Origin: Azotobacter beijerinckii
GTDB taxonomy: Bacteria > Pseudomonadota > Gammaproteobacteria > Pseudomonadales > Pseudomonadaceae
NCBI RefSeq assembly: GCF_900110885.1
Contig: NZ_FOFJ01000011.1
Span: 1 to 64,000, forward strand
Direction of reading: 5' to 3'
DNA length: 64,000 bases
Positions 1 to 11,049 of the stretch are shown here, in pieces (position 1 is the stretch's first letter; each line of letters opens with the position of its first letter). A model generated the notes under the pieces. The model was not told the origin of the DNA and did no database searches. It was given only the letters and a program-made list of their open reading frames with translations. A program made the translations under genes and the position numbers.

Positions 1-106
1 CTACCCGGACCATCCGCCGGTGACCTGGACCGCCGACCAGCTGGGCAAGGCGATCTTCTACCACGACCGCCAGCTCAACGAACGCTTCCTCACCGTCCTG
101 ACCTGA
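1..106 (+). CDS. xylE: Catechol 2,3-dioxygenase, C-terminal fragment (window edge)
   Basis: Only the last 34 codons lie in the window. The frame beginning at base 2 reads to the TGA at 104-106 and ends in NERFLTVLT, with [13 protein letters not shown] just before it. This matches the C-terminus of extradiol catechol 2,3-dioxygenases (XylE/DmpB/NahH), the Fe(II) enzymes that cleave catechol to 2-hydroxymuconic semialdehyde. The next gene uses that product as its substrate, and the gap is only 25 bp, so the two are probably co-transcribed. The call rests on a short but distinctive tail plus context. The active-site part of the protein is outside the window. Confidence 0.85.
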   Translation, partial: YPDHPPVTWTADQLGKAIFYHDRQLNERFLTVLT

Positions 107-131
107 TTCCAGATTTCACGAGATTGAGCCC

Positions 132-1592
132 ATGAAAGAGATCAAGCACTTCATCAACGGCCAGTACGTCGGCTCCGCCAGCGGCAAGCTGTTCGACAAC
201 GTCAACCCGGCCAACGGCCAGGTGATCGCCAAGGTCCACGAAGCCGGCGAGGCCGAGGTCGACGCCGCGGTCAAGGCCGCCCGCGCCGCCCTCAAAGGCC
301 CCTGGGGCAAGATGAGCGTGGCCGAGCGCACCGAGATCCTGCACCGCGTCGCCGCCGGCATCACCGCGCGCTTCGACGATTTTCTCGAGGCCGAGTGCCA
401 GGACACTGGCAAGCCGAAATCGCTGGCCAGCCACATCGACATCCCGCGCGGCGCGGCCAACTTCTCGGTGTTCGCCGACCTGGTGAAGAACGTGCCCACC
501 GAGGCCTTCGAGATGGCCACCCCGGACGGCAGCGGCGCGCTCAACTACGGCGTGCGCCGGCCCAAGGGCGTGATCGGCGTGATCAGCCCGTGGAACCTGC
601 CGCTGCTCTTGATGACCTGGAAGGTCGGCCCGGCGCTGGCCTGCGGCAACACCGTGGTGGTCAAGCCGTCCGAGGAAACCCCGAGCACCACCGCGCTGCT
701 CGGCGAGGTGATGAACGCCGCCGGCGTGCCGGCCGGCGTCTACAACGTGGTGCACGGCTTCGGCGGCGATTCGGCCGGCGCCTTCCTCACCGCCCACCCG
801 GACGTCGACGGCATCACCTTCACCGGCGAAACCGGTACCGGCGAAACCATCATGCGTGCCGCCGCCAAGGGCGTGCGCCAGGTGTCCCTGGAGCTGGGCG
901 GCAAGAACGCCGGCATCGTCTTCGCCGACGCCGATCTGGACAAGGCCATCGAGGGCACCCTGCGCTCGGCCTTCGCCAACTGCGGCCAGGTCTGCCTGGG
1001 CACCGAGCGGGTCTACGTCCAGCGGCCGATCTTCGACGAATTCGTCGCCCGCCTGAAGGCCGGTGCCGAGGCACTGACGATCGGCGAGCCGAACGATCCG
1101 AAGGCCAACTTCGGCCCGCTGGTCAGCCACAAGCACCGCGAGAAGGTGCTCTCCTACTACCAGAAGGCCCAGGACGAGGGCGCTACCATCGTTACCGGCG
1201 GCGGCGTGCCGGAGATGCCGGCACACCTGGCCGACGGCGCCTGGGTGCAGCCGACCATCTGGACCGGCCTGTCGGACGACTCGCCGGTGGTCACCGAGGA
1301 AATCTTCGGGCCCTGCTGCCACATCCGCCCGTTCGATACCGAAGAGGAAGCCGTCGAGCTGGCCAACAGCCTGCCCTACGGCCTGGCCTCGGCGATCTGG
1401 ACCGAGAACGCCTCGCGCGCCCACCGCGTCGCCGGGCAGATCGAGGCCGGCATCGTCTGGGTCAACAGCTGGTTCCTGCGCGACCTGCGCACCGCCTTCG
1501 GCGGCGCCAAGCAGTCGGGCATCGGCCGCGAGGGCGGGGTGCACTCGCTGGAGTTCTACACCGAGCTGAAGAACGTCTGCGTGAAGCTGTAA
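132..1592 (+). CDS. xylG: 2-hydroxymuconic semialdehyde dehydrogenase
   Basis: A 486-residue NAD-dependent aldehyde dehydrogenase that oxidises 2-hydroxymuconic semialdehyde to 2-hydroxymuconate, the dehydrogenase (4-oxalocrotonate) branch of catechol meta-cleavage (XylG/DmpC/NahI). The family catalytic residues are visible: Glu254 in LELGGKN and Cys288 in GQVCLGTER. The N-terminus MKEIKHFINGQYV is typical of this subfamily, and the length is normal. It follows the xylE tail at 25 bp. The ATG at 132 is the first in-frame Met and begins at the expected place. The products downstream in the pathway need a tautomerase, decarboxylase and hydratase that are not encoded next to it here. A MITE-like element begins directly after the stop codon. 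Confidence 0.95.
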   Translation: MKEIKHFINGQYVGSASGKLFDNVNPANGQVIAKVHEAGEAEVDAAVKAARAALKGPWGKMSVAERTEILHRVAAGITARFDDFLEAECQDTGKPKSLASHIDIPRGAANFSVFADLVKNVPTEAFEMATPDGSGALNYGVRRPKGVIGVISPWNLPLLLMTWKVGPALACGNTVVVKPSEETPSTTALLGEVMNAAGVPAGVYNVVHGFGGDSAGAFLTAHPDVDGITFTGETGTGETIMRAAAKGVRQVSLELGGKNAGIVFADADLDKAIEGTLRSAFANCGQVCLGTERVYVQRPIFDEFVARLKAGAEALTIGEPNDPKANFGPLVSHKHREKVLSYYQKAQDEGATIVTGGGVPEMPAHLADGAWVQPTIWTGLSDDSPVVTEEIFGPCCHIRPFDTEEEAVELANSLPYGLASAIWTENASRAHRVAGQIEAGIVWVNSWFLRDLRTAFGGAKQSGIGREGGVHSLEFYTELKNVCVKL

Positions 1593-1733
1593 GAACCTGT
1601 TCACGATCTCGCGAGCTAGAGATGAACGGTGGCGAAAACGGCCGAGGAAGCGGAGTTTACGAGGTGTAAATGAGCATTCCGAGGTCGTTTTCAACGCCGT
1701 TTAGCCGACGCGCAGCAGGTCGTGGACAGGTTC
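1593..1733. mobile_element. 141-bp MITE-like element with 14-bp terminal inverted repeats
   Basis: The stretch begins GAACCTGTTCACGA and ends TCGTGGACAGGTTC. These ends are inverted copies of each other with one mismatch in 14. It starts on the first base after the xylG stop codon and ends 58 bp before dmpG. It encodes no convincing protein and is too short for an insertion sequence, so it fits a non-autonomous miniature transposable element. Flanks read TAA on the left and TGA on the right, so a 3-bp TNA target duplication is possible but not proven. The parent IS family is not identified. Confidence 0.6.
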
Positions 1734-1791
1734 TGAGGCAGTTACCCGTCAAAGAAAGCGGCGCCCGTGGCGCCGCCCGAGGAGAGCCAAG

Positions 1792-2841
1792 ATGACTTTC
1801 GATCCGAACAAGAAGCTGTACATCTCCGACGTGACCCTGCGCGACGGCAGCCACGCCGTGCGTCACCAGTACTCGATCAAGAACGTCCAGGACATCGCCC
1901 GCGCGCTGGACAAGGCGAAAGTGGATTCCATCGAGGTCGCCCACGGCGACGGCCTGCAGGGCTCGAGCTTCAACTACGGCTTCGGCGCCCACAGCGATCT
2001 CGAATGGATCGAAGCGGTGGCCGAGGTGGTGACGCACGCGAAGATCGCCACCCTGCTGCTGCCCGGCATCGGCACCGTCCACCATCTCAAGGAAGCCTAC
2101 GAAGCCGGCGCCCGCGTGGTCCGGGTGGCGACCCACTGCACCGAGGCCGACGTCTCCCGGCAGCACATCGAGTACGCCCGCGAACTGGGCATGGACACCG
2201 TGGGCTTCCTGATGATGAGCCACATGACCACCCCGCAGAACCTCGCCGTCGAGGCGAAGAAGATGGAAAGCTACGGCGCCACCTGCATCTACGTGGTCGA
2301 CTCCGGCGGCGCGCTGAGCATGAGCGACGTGCGCGACCGTTTCCGCGCGGTCAAGGACGTGCTCGACCCTTCGACCCAGACCGGCATGCACGCCCACCAC
2401 AACCTGTCGCTCGGGGTGGCCAACTCCATCGTCGCGGTGGAGGAGGGCTGCGACCGCATCGACGCGAGCCTCGCCGGGATGGGCGCCGGCGCCGGCAACG
2501 CGCCGCTGGAGGTGTTCATCGCTGCGGCCGAGCGCCTGGGCTGGAACCACGGCACCGACCTCTACACCCTGATGGACGCCGCCGACGAGATCGTCCGTCC
2601 GCTGCAGGACCGCCCGGTGCGGGTCGACCGCGAGACCCTGGCCCTCGGCTATGCCGGCGTCTACTCGAGCTTCCTGCGCCATGCCGAGGTGGCGGCGAGC
2701 AAGTATGGTCTGAGCACCGTGGACATCCTCGTCGAGTTGGGCAAGCGGCGCATGGTCGGCGGCCAGGAAGACATGATCGTCGACGTGGCGCTGGATCTGC
2801 TGCGCCAGCAGGGCGAGGCTGCCCGCCAGGCTTCGGCGTAA
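1792..2841 (+). CDS. dmpG: 4-hydroxy-2-oxovalerate aldolase
   Basis: A 349-residue class II aldolase that splits 4-hydroxy-2-oxovalerate into pyruvate and acetaldehyde at the end of meta-cleavage (DmpG/NahM/XylK/MhpE). Key residues match the family: Arg17-Asp18 in TLRDGSH, and the metal-binding His200 and His202 in GMHAHHN. In characterised systems it forms a channelling complex with the acylating acetaldehyde dehydrogenase DmpF, whose gene normally lies just upstream. Here no dmpF, dmpE or dmpD lies between xylG and this gene, only a MITE-like element. A good Shine-Dalgarno (GGAGAG) precedes the ATG. A partner dehydrogenase must be encoded elsewhere or the acetaldehyde is released. Confidence 0.95.
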   Translation: MTFDPNKKLYISDVTLRDGSHAVRHQYSIKNVQDIARALDKAKVDSIEVAHGDGLQGSSFNYGFGAHSDLEWIEAVAEVVTHAKIATLLLPGIGTVHHLKEAYEAGARVVRVATHCTEADVSRQHIEYARELGMDTVGFLMMSHMTTPQNLAVEAKKMESYGATCIYVVDSGGALSMSDVRDRFRAVKDVLDPSTQTGMHAHHNLSLGVANSIVAVEEGCDRIDASLAGMGAGAGNAPLEVFIAAAERLGWNHGTDLYTLMDAADEIVRPLQDRPVRVDRETLALGYAGVYSSFLRHAEVAASKYGLSTVDILVELGKRRMVGGQEDMIVDVALDLLRQQGEAARQASA

Positions 2842-2882
2842 CACGCCAACCGGTCCGCCCGGCTTGGCTGTGGCGGTTTTTG

Positions 2883-2917
2883 AGCCTGGGGGCGGTTTCG
2901 CTCCCGGGCTTTTTTTG
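2883..2917 (+). terminator. Rho-independent terminator between dmpG and the nahX-like gene
   Basis: A 12-bp stem, fully paired when G-T wobbles are counted (2883-2894 with 2899-2910), a 4-nt loop and then seven T residues at 2911-2917. It lies 41 bp after the dmpG stop and 21 bp before the next start codon, so the last gene may be partly uncoupled from the operon. Confidence 0.8.
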
Positions 2918-2938
2918 CCGAGACAGGACGCGAACCCG

Positions 2939-3388
2939 ATGAAACCTTCTCTCCGCCGTACCGATAGCATCAACCTGGCCCTGGCCATGCAGGCCCTGCA
3001 GGCGGCGCTCGATCAGGCCGCGGCGCTGTCGGTGCGGGTCAGCATCGCGGTGGTCGACGCGGCAGGGCTGCCGATCCACACCGCACACATGGACGGCGCG
3101 CCGCTGCAATGCCGCGACATCGCCCTGAACAAGGCGCTGACCGCCGTCGGTTTCGCGGCGCCGACGCGGGTCTGGGAAGAGCGCCTGGCCGGAATGTCCG
3201 ACGCCGTCCGCCAGGGCCTGCCGCTGCAGCCGCGCATGGCACTGTTCGGCGGCGGCGAACCCTTCCTGTTCGAGGGGACGGCGGTGGGCGCCATCGGCAT
3301 CTCGGGCGCTTCCGAACAGCAGGACGAGCAATGCGCCCAGGCGGCGGTGCGCGCCGTGCAGCAGGTGCTGAAGGCATTTTCGGCGTAG
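2939..3388 (+). CDS. GlcG/HbpS-family (DUF336) protein, NahX-like
   Basis: A 149-residue protein of the GlcG/HbpS (DUF336) family. It shows the usual features: an N-terminal helix, SIAVVDAAG, a central segment ending NKALTAVGF, and a glycine-rich GTAVGAIGISG near the C-terminus. Related proteins (NahX, DhaG, HbpS) bind haem or cobalamin or have unclear roles, and nahX closes the lower naphthalene operon, as this gene does here. A role in protecting or reactivating the extradiol dioxygenase is a suggestion only. The start at 2939 gives the length usual for the family. An upstream in-frame ATG at 2864 lies inside the terminator region and was not chosen. Confidence 0.8.
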   Translation: MKPSLRRTDSINLALAMQALQAALDQAAALSVRVSIAVVDAAGLPIHTAHMDGAPLQCRDIALNKALTAVGFAAPTRVWEERLAGMSDAVRQGLPLQPRMALFGGGEPFLFEGTAVGAIGISGASEQQDEQCAQAAVRAVQQVLKAFSA

Positions 3389-3441
3389 CGGCGAGGGCGA
3401 TGGAGCGGGGCGAAGAGGGGGGAGCGCGGGGCGGTGGTTTT

Positions 3442-3603
3442 TTAGGCCGCCAGAAAGACAAAAGCCTCCCGGTCGTCGGACCGGAAGGCTTCGCGGCGGT
3501 AGCTGCCCTTGCCTTTCTTCGCTGCTTCCTGGCGGCAGCGGAACAGCGGTTGCGCGACCAGGGATTTGGCCTTGTTCGGCCGGGAGCGGGATTTCTTGCC
3601 CAT
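3442..3603 (-). CDS. arfA: Alternative ribosome-rescue factor A
   Basis: A 53-residue basic protein with the ArfA signature QPLFRCRQE followed by KKGKGSYRR. ArfA binds stalled ribosomes that lack an mRNA stop codon and recruits release factor 2, as a backup for tmRNA trans-translation. The start ATG (complement of 3601-3603) has a good Shine-Dalgarno upstream (AGGAGGAATCCG then ATG). The coding sequence carries an internal hairpin and T-rich tract (see the next entry), the hallmark of arfA genes whose own mRNA is made without a stop codon. The C-terminus ends FVFLAA, a hydrophobic tail that is normally not made or is degraded when tmRNA works. It is a single gene, 83 bp downstream of the holA stop. 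Confidence 0.88.
   Translation of the reverse strand: MGKKSRSRPNKAKSLVAQPLFRCRQEAAKKGKGSYRREAFRSDDREAFVFLAA
3454..3488 (-). terminator. Internal arfA hairpin (self-truncating terminator or RNase III site)
   Basis: Within arfA, 3465-3474 and 3479-3488 form a 10-bp stem (one G-T pair) with a 4-nt loop. On the minus strand it is followed by CTTTTGTCTTTC. It covers codons about 39-46 of 53, ahead of the natural stop codon. In arfA genes this type of structure yields non-stop transcripts, so that ArfA accumulates only when tmRNA fails. Confidence 0.7.
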
Positions 3604-3686
3604 CGGATTCCTCCTGCGAGGCCTGCCCCGTGCAGGCGCGGGCATCATGCGCGGCTGTTCAAAAGATGTCCAGTCGCTCCGGCACT

Positions 3687-4727
3687 TCAGGCTTCCGGCG
3701 GCAGCTGCAGGCGCTGACCGGCGATGGCCAGGGTCAGCCGGGCGAGGCCGCTCCACGGCTCGCCTTCGGCTTGGCCCTTGATCTGCGCGTCGATCAGCTG
3801 GGCGTCGCGCAGCAGCTGGTTCCAGCGCGCCGCCGGGTGGCGCTGCAGGGCCTTGGCGAGCAGCGGGCGGCGCTTTTCCCAGACCGGCGGGCGCGCCTGC
3901 GCGAAAGCCTTCTCCAGCGGCACGCCCTGGGCGTACTGCTGGGCGAGCGTGGCCAGCAGGCGCAGTTCGCGAGCCAGCGCCCAGAGGATCACCGGGGTTT
4001 CCGCGCCTTCGCCGCGCAGCCCCGCGAGCATGCGCAGGGCATGGGCGGCCTGGCCGGCGAGGGCGGCGTCGAGCAGGCCGAAGACGTCGAAGCGGGCGCT
4101 GTCGGCCACTGCGGCCTGCACGGTGTCGACCGTGACCTGCTGGTCCTCGGCGAGCAGCTTGAGTTTCTCGATCTCCTGGGCGGCGGCCAGCAGGTTGCCC
4201 TCCACGCGGGCGGCGATCAGCTCCACCGCCTCCTGGCTGGCGGCCAGCCCGGCCTGGGCCAGGCGCTGGCGGATCCACTGCGGCAGCTGGGCGGCATCGA
4301 CCGGCCAGACCTGCACGAACTGCACCTGCGGGGCGTCGAGCAGCGCTTTGGCCCACTTGCTCTTCTGGGTGGCGGCGTCGAGCTTGGGCAGGCCGATCAG
4401 CAGCAGGCTGTCCTCGGCGGGACGGGCGAGGTATTCGAGGATCGCCGCGGCGCCCTTGTCGCCGGGTTTACCATTGGGAATGCGCAGTTCCAGCAGGCGC
4501 TTCTCGGCGAACAGCGACAGGCTGGCGCCGGCCTCGTAGAGCTTGTTCCAGTCGAAGTTGGCGTCGGCGTCGAACACCTGGCGTTCGCTGAAACCCTGGG
4601 CGCGCGCGGCGCCGCGGATGGCGTCGCAGGCTTCCTGGCAGAGCAGCGGCTCGTCGCCGCTGACCACGTAGACCGGCGCCAGGACGTCCTTGAGCTGCTT
4701 GGGCAGTTGGGCGGAGGAGAGTTTCAT
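3687..4727 (-). CDS. holA: DNA polymerase III delta subunit
   Basis: A 346-residue protein with the HolA N-terminus MKLSSAQLPKQL, then VYVVSGDEPLLCQEACDAIR, which is the AAA+-like start of the clamp-loader delta subunit. Delta opens the beta sliding clamp during loading at the replication fork. The arrangement leuS-lptE-holA is conserved across gammaproteobacteria, and here the three genes run together on the minus strand with gaps of 49 and 40 bp. The length fits the family. The C-terminal domain lies around LPLDK-like helices rich in Leu and Arg, as usual for delta. Confidence 0.95.
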   Translation of the reverse strand: MKLSSAQLPKQLKDVLAPVYVVSGDEPLLCQEACDAIRGAARAQGFSERQVFDADANFDWNKLYEAGASLSLFAEKRLLELRIPNGKPGDKGAAAILEYLARPAEDSLLLIGLPKLDAATQKSKWAKALLDAPQVQFVQVWPVDAAQLPQWIRQRLAQAGLAASQEAVELIAARVEGNLLAAAQEIEKLKLLAEDQQVTVDTVQAAVADSARFDVFGLLDAALAGQAAHALRMLAGLRGEGAETPVILWALARELRLLATLAQQYAQGVPLEKAFAQARPPVWEKRRPLLAKALQRHPAARWNQLLRDAQLIDAQIKGQAEGEPWSGLARLTLAIAGQRLQLPPEA

Positions 4728-4767
4728 GCGGCGGGAAGGGGCGGGACCGTGGCCCCGCCCGGCGACC

Positions 4768-5394
4768 TCAGGGGGTTTCGGTGGGTAGATCGAGCGGCGA
4801 CTGCTGCGGCTCGTTCTGCTGCTCTTCCTGGGCGCGTTGGGCCGCCTCCGCGGCCTGCGCTTCGGCCCGGGCGCGTTCCTGGGCCTGCTGCTCCATCTGG
4901 GCGAGGCGCTCCGGGGTGAGCTGCTGCAGGCGCAGGATCAACTGCTGGACCATCTCGCGGCGCATTTCCTCGCGCAGCTGCAGGGCTTCCTGGGTCGAGC
5001 CGGTGATGTTGTTCTGGTCGTGGACGTAGACCTTCTGCACCGTCAGCTCGTTGCTGCCGAGCTGCAGCTTGCGGGTATCGAGCAGCTCGTATTCGAGGGT
5101 GGTGCTCAGCTCGTATTCCATGCTGCGCGAGGTGCTGGTGTAGCTGGCGGTGCGGCGTTTCTCGGTCTCGCGGGTCAGGACCAGCTCGTAGGGCGCGCCG
5201 GCGTATACCTTGACGCCGTTGGCCTCGAGCTGGCTGCGCAGCAGCCGCTGGGTCTCGCCGTAGGCGTTGCGGGCGGTCAGGTTGAGTTCGCTGAGGGCGA
5301 TGCGCGTGCTCTCGCCGCCGGTGCCGCGCAGATGGAAGCCGCAGGCGCCGAGCAGGCCGGTCAGGGCGACGAGCGCGAGGCTCCGTTTGATCAT
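4768..5394 (-). CDS. lptE: LPS-assembly lipoprotein LptE
   Basis: A 208-residue outer-membrane lipoprotein that plugs the LptD barrel and helps insert lipopolysaccharide. A lipoprotein signal is visible (MIKRSLALVALTGLLGAC, lipid on Cys18), followed by the family motif GFHLRGTG. The C-terminal tail from about residue 165 is rich in Gln, Glu and Ala (QAQERARAEAQAAEAAQ) and looks like a charged, disordered or coiled extension, common in Pseudomonas LptE. It sits 49 bp downstream of leuS and 40 bp upstream of holA in the usual order. Confidence 0.95.
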   Translation of the reverse strand: MIKRSLALVALTGLLGACGFHLRGTGGESTRIALSELNLTARNAYGETQRLLRSQLEANGVKVYAGAPYELVLTRETEKRRTASYTSTSRSMEYELSTTLEYELLDTRKLQLGSNELTVQKVYVHDQNNITGSTQEALQLREEMRREMVQQLILRLQQLTPERLAQMEQQAQERARAEAQAAEAAQRAQEEQQNEPQQSPLDLPTETP

Positions 5395-5443
5395 CTGGTT
5401 TCCCCTTCGGTGACCGGCGGCCTCTTGCCGCCGGGACGGCGCA

Positions 5444-8140
<2,697 letters not shown>

Positions 8141-8282
8141 TTAGCATACATGAGGGGCCGCGGCCATGGGAAACGCCGGGCCGGTGCGGAACGGCCGCCG
8201 CTGGTCGCGGCGGCAGGCTGCGGCGGGGACGGGGGCTAAGCTCAGGGGAAGGGTGTCGTTTCTCCCGGTGTCGAGGTGTGGG

Positions 8283-8717
8283 ATGGGCGAGGCGAGAGCG
8301 GGTGGCGGATTGTACCGGCGACTGATCGAGCGGATCGCCTGCGCCCTCGCCGGAGCCGAGGCCGTGCGCTGGCGCGGCGGGGCGGAGCCGGGCGTGCTGG
8401 AGTTGCACGATCTGTCGCCCGCCGAGCGGGCGCTGATCCGCGCTTGGCTGCGCCAGGACCTGCAGTGGCTGCGCGGCTGGCAGGCGGCGGCCGAGGAACT
8501 GGCGCTGATCGAGCGCCAGGAGCGTGCCGCCCGCGCCTTCGTGCCGGTCGACAGCCTGGCCGGATCGCGCAGGCTTCGCCCGTTGGGTCATCCCCGGCTG
8601 TTCTGCGCGCTGTGCGGACGGGCCGTGCGGCAGCGCCGCGCGGGCTGCATTGCGGCCTGTCCGGCGTGCGCTTCGCGGTTGTTCCTGGTCGGCCGGCGGC
8701 GCCGACCGATCTGCTAG
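8283..8717 (+). CDS. YbeL-like zinc-ribbon protein (DUF1451)
   Basis: A 144-residue protein. An N-terminal helix-rich part (LYRRLIERIACAL, then ERALIRAWLRQDLQWL) precedes a C-terminal four-cysteine zinc ribbon, LFCALCGRAV and CPACAS, about 15 residues apart. This layout matches the DUF1451/YbeL family, and E. coli ybeL is also a neighbour of leuS. The molecular function is unknown. The ATG at 8283 is preceded by GAGGTG at a suitable distance. An upstream in-frame ATG at 8166 would add 39 low-complexity residues and is not favoured. It is divergent from leuS, with 181 bp between them. Confidence 0.7.
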   Translation: MGEARAGGGLYRRLIERIACALAGAEAVRWRGGAEPGVLELHDLSPAERALIRAWLRQDLQWLRGWQAAAEELALIERQERAARAFVPVDSLAGSRRLRPLGHPRLFCALCGRAVRQRRAGCIAACPACASRLFLVGRRRRPIC

Positions 8718-8743
8718 GCTGCATGCCTCCTGCTGAGGTATTC

Positions 8744-9505
8744 ATGCCGCTTCGCTACCTGTTCAAACACCTCCTGCTGCCGCCGTCCGGGCTGTTGCTC
8801 CTGCTGGCGCTCGGCTGGTGGTTGCGCCGCCGCGCGCCGCGGGCGGCCGGGCTGTGCTTCGCCGTCGGGCTGGGCGGGCTGTGGCTGCTCAGTCTGCCGG
8901 TGACGGTGGAGTGGGCGGCGCGGGCCCTCGAGCGCGAGCCGGCCCTGGCCGAAGTGCAGTGGCCGCAGCTGGCGCAGCGCGCCGAGGCCATCGTGGTGCT
9001 GGGGGGCGGGCGCGAGCGCGGCGATCCGGCCTGGGGCGGCGACCAGCCGAGCCCGCTGGCGCTCGAGCGGCTGCGCTACGCCGCCCGTCTGGCGCGGGCC
9101 TCGGGCCTGCCGCTGCTGGCCAGCGGCGGCCTGCATTTCGGCGCGCCGCCCAGCGAGGCGGCGCTGCTCGGCGAGGTGCTGGAGCGCGACCATGGCTTGG
9201 CGCTGCGCTGGCGCGAGGAGCGCAGCCGGACGACCTGGGAAAACGCCCGCTACAGCGCCGAGCTGCTGCAGCGCGAGGGTATCCGCCGGGTGGTGCTGGT
9301 GACCCAGGCCTGGCACATGTCGCGGGCCCGCTGGTGCTTCGAGCGGGCCGGCTTCGCGGTGCTGCCCGCTCCGGCGGGCTTTCTCGGCGTGCCCAACGCT
9401 CGTCCGCTGGGCGGCTGGCTGCCCGAGGGGCGGGCGCTGTGGCAGAGCGGCCTGCTGCTCAACGAGGCGCTGGGGCAGCTGCTCTATCCGTTGCTCTACC
9501 GCTGA
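8744..9505 (+). CDS. YdcF/ElyC-family (DUF218) membrane protein
   Basis: A 253-residue protein. Two N-terminal membrane segments (around residues 8-25 and 36-55) are followed by a DUF218 domain with the typical IVVLGGG, then SGGLHFGAPPSEA, a RSRTTWENARYS segment and VVLVTQAWHMSRA. The family includes ElyC and SanA, envelope proteins linked to peptidoglycan precursor handling or envelope integrity. The exact reaction is not known. The start at 8744 is chosen because GAGG lies 7-8 nt upstream. The ATG at 8723 lacks one. Its 3' end overlaps the 3' end of lnt by 10 bp on the opposite strand. Confidence 0.82.
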   Translation: MPLRYLFKHLLLPPSGLLLLLALGWWLRRRAPRAAGLCFAVGLGGLWLLSLPVTVEWAARALEREPALAEVQWPQLAQRAEAIVVLGGGRERGDPAWGGDQPSPLALERLRYAARLARASGLPLLASGGLHFGAPPSEAALLGEVLERDHGLALRWREERSRTTWENARYSAELLQREGIRRVVLVTQAWHMSRARWCFERAGFAVLPAPAGFLGVPNARPLGGWLPEGRALWQSGLLLNEALGQLLYPLLYR

Positions 9506-11049
9506 GCCTCGACGGCCGGTCCGCTTGCCGCGGACTGCTCGGTGCGCCGGCGCAGCAGCGCCCAGCCGAGCAGCAGGACGGCGAGGGTCGCCAGCGGCCA
9601 GACGCGCCACTGCAGGTAGGGGGTGAGTCCCTGCATCGGCGTCACTTCGCCGTAGAGCACGGCGCGCTGGAACTGCGGCAGCTGCTGGGTGACCCGCCCG
9701 AAGGGGTCGATCAGCGCGGTGATACCGTTGTTGGTGGTGCGGATCATCCAGCGGCCGGCTTCCAGGGCGCGCATCCGCGCCATCTGCAGGTGCTGCAGGG
9801 GGCCGATGGAGGTGCCGAACCAGGCGTCGTTGCTGATGGTGAGCAAGAGGTCGCTCTGTGCGGCCAGGCCGGCGGCGAATTCCGGGTAGACCACCTCGTA
9901 GCAGATGTAGGGGGCGATCCGCCAGCCGCGGGCCTGCAGCGGCGGCTGGTCGGCCGGGCCGCGGGCGAAGTCGGACATCGGCAGGTCGAAGAAGGCGATC
10001 AGCCCGCGCAGCAGCTCCTGCAGCGGCACGTATTCGCCGAAGGGCACCAGTTTTTGCTTCAGGTAGGTGCCCGAGCCTTCGCCAGCCACGACGATGCCGT
10101 TGTAATAGCGCGGCTCGCCCTGGGCGTTGCGCTGGCGAATCGGTACCCCGGTGAGCAGCGCGAGGTGGCGCGGGCGGGCGTAGCGGTCGAGGCCGGCGAG
10201 GTAGTCCTCGGCGTACTCCTTGAGAATCGGCACGGCGGTTTCCGGCCAGACCACCAGGTCGACCGCGGCGGCGCGCTGCAGGGTGAGGTCGCGGTAGAGC
10301 ATCAGTTGGGCGCTGAGCTGTTCCGGGTCCCACTTGAGGCTCTGCGACACGTTGCCCTGCACCGCGGCGATCTTCAGCGGCGCGTCGGCGGGGTGGGTCC
10401 AAGCATGGCCCTGGAGCGCCAGGCCGAGTCCCCAGGGGGCGAGCAGCAGGCCGAGGGCGCCGGCCAGCGCCAGCGGCCGGCGGATCAGGCGCGGCAGGTT
10501 GATCGAAAGCGCCGCGGACAGCGCCAGGACGAAGGAGAGCAGCCAGACCCCGCCCAGCGGCGCCAGCCCGGCGAGCGGCCCCTCGGTTTGGCTGTAACCG
10601 GCGTAGAGCCAGGGAAAGCCGGTGAGGAACCAGCCGCGAAAGCCCTCCAGGGCCAGCCAGAGGGCGGCAAAACCCAGGGCGTCGGCCAGCGGCGCGGCGT
10701 CCCGGCGCAGCCAGCGGCTCCATAGCCAGGCGGGCAGGGCGAAGAAGAGCGCCAGGGCGAGCATCAGGGCGAAGGTGAGCAGGCCGGCCAGCGGCACCGA
10801 GGCGGCGCCGTAGTCGTGGATGCTGATGTAGATCCAGCCGGTGCCGGCGGCGTAGAGGCCGAAGCCGTAGCACCAGCCGCGCCACAGCGCGGCCCGCGGC
10901 GCCAGCTCGCGCAGGCCCAGGTAGAACAGGGCGATCGACAGCAGCGCCAGCGGCCAGAGGTCGAACGGTGCCTGGGCGAGAGGGGTCAGGGCGCCGGCGG
11001 CCAGGGCCAGCAGATTGCCCGGCCAGCCGGGGCGGGTGATCCAGCGCAT
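9496..11049 (-). CDS. lnt: Apolipoprotein N-acyltransferase
   Basis: A 517-residue inner-membrane enzyme that adds the third acyl chain to bacterial lipoproteins. It has a hydrophobic N-terminal half with several membrane helices and a C-terminal nitrilase domain. The catalytic features are WPETAVP (Glu), KLVPFGEYVP (Lys region) and PYICYEVVYP (Cys). The start MRWITRPGWPGNLL at 11049 is the family start. An upstream in-frame Met at 11145 would add a poor 32-residue leader. It is the last gene of miaB-ybeZ-ybeY-corC-lnt, as in E. coli, and is separated from corC by a strong stem-loop. Confidence 0.95.
   Translation of the reverse strand: MRWITRPGWPGNLLALAAGALTPLAQAPFDLWPLALLSIALFYLGLRELAPRAALWRGWCYGFGLYAAGTGWIYISIHDYGAASVPLAGLLTFALMLALALFFALPAWLWSRWLRRDAAPLADALGFAALWLALEGFRGWFLTGFPWLYAGYSQTEGPLAGLAPLGGVWLLSFVLALSAALSINLPRLIRRPLALAGALGLLLAPWGLGLALQGHAWTHPADAPLKIAAVQGNVSQSLKWDPEQLSAQLMLYRDLTLQRAAAVDLVVWPETAVPILKEYAEDYLAGLDRYARPRHLALLTGVPIRQRNAQGEPRYYNGIVVAGEGSGTYLKQKLVPFGEYVPLQELLRGLIAFFDLPMSDFARGPADQPPLQARGWRIAPYICYEVVYPEFAAGLAAQSDLLLTISNDAWFGTSIGPLQHLQMARMRALEAGRWMIRTTNNGITALIDPFGRVTQQLPQFQRAVLYGEVTPMQGLTPYLQWRVWPLATLAVLLLGWALLRRRTEQSAASGPAVEAQR

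Noticed and set aside
90-1694. 534-codon open frame on the minus strand opposite xylG
   Set aside because: It is the antisense shadow of a clear aldehyde dehydrogenase in GC-rich DNA. It has Gly/His/Val-rich composition and no family features.
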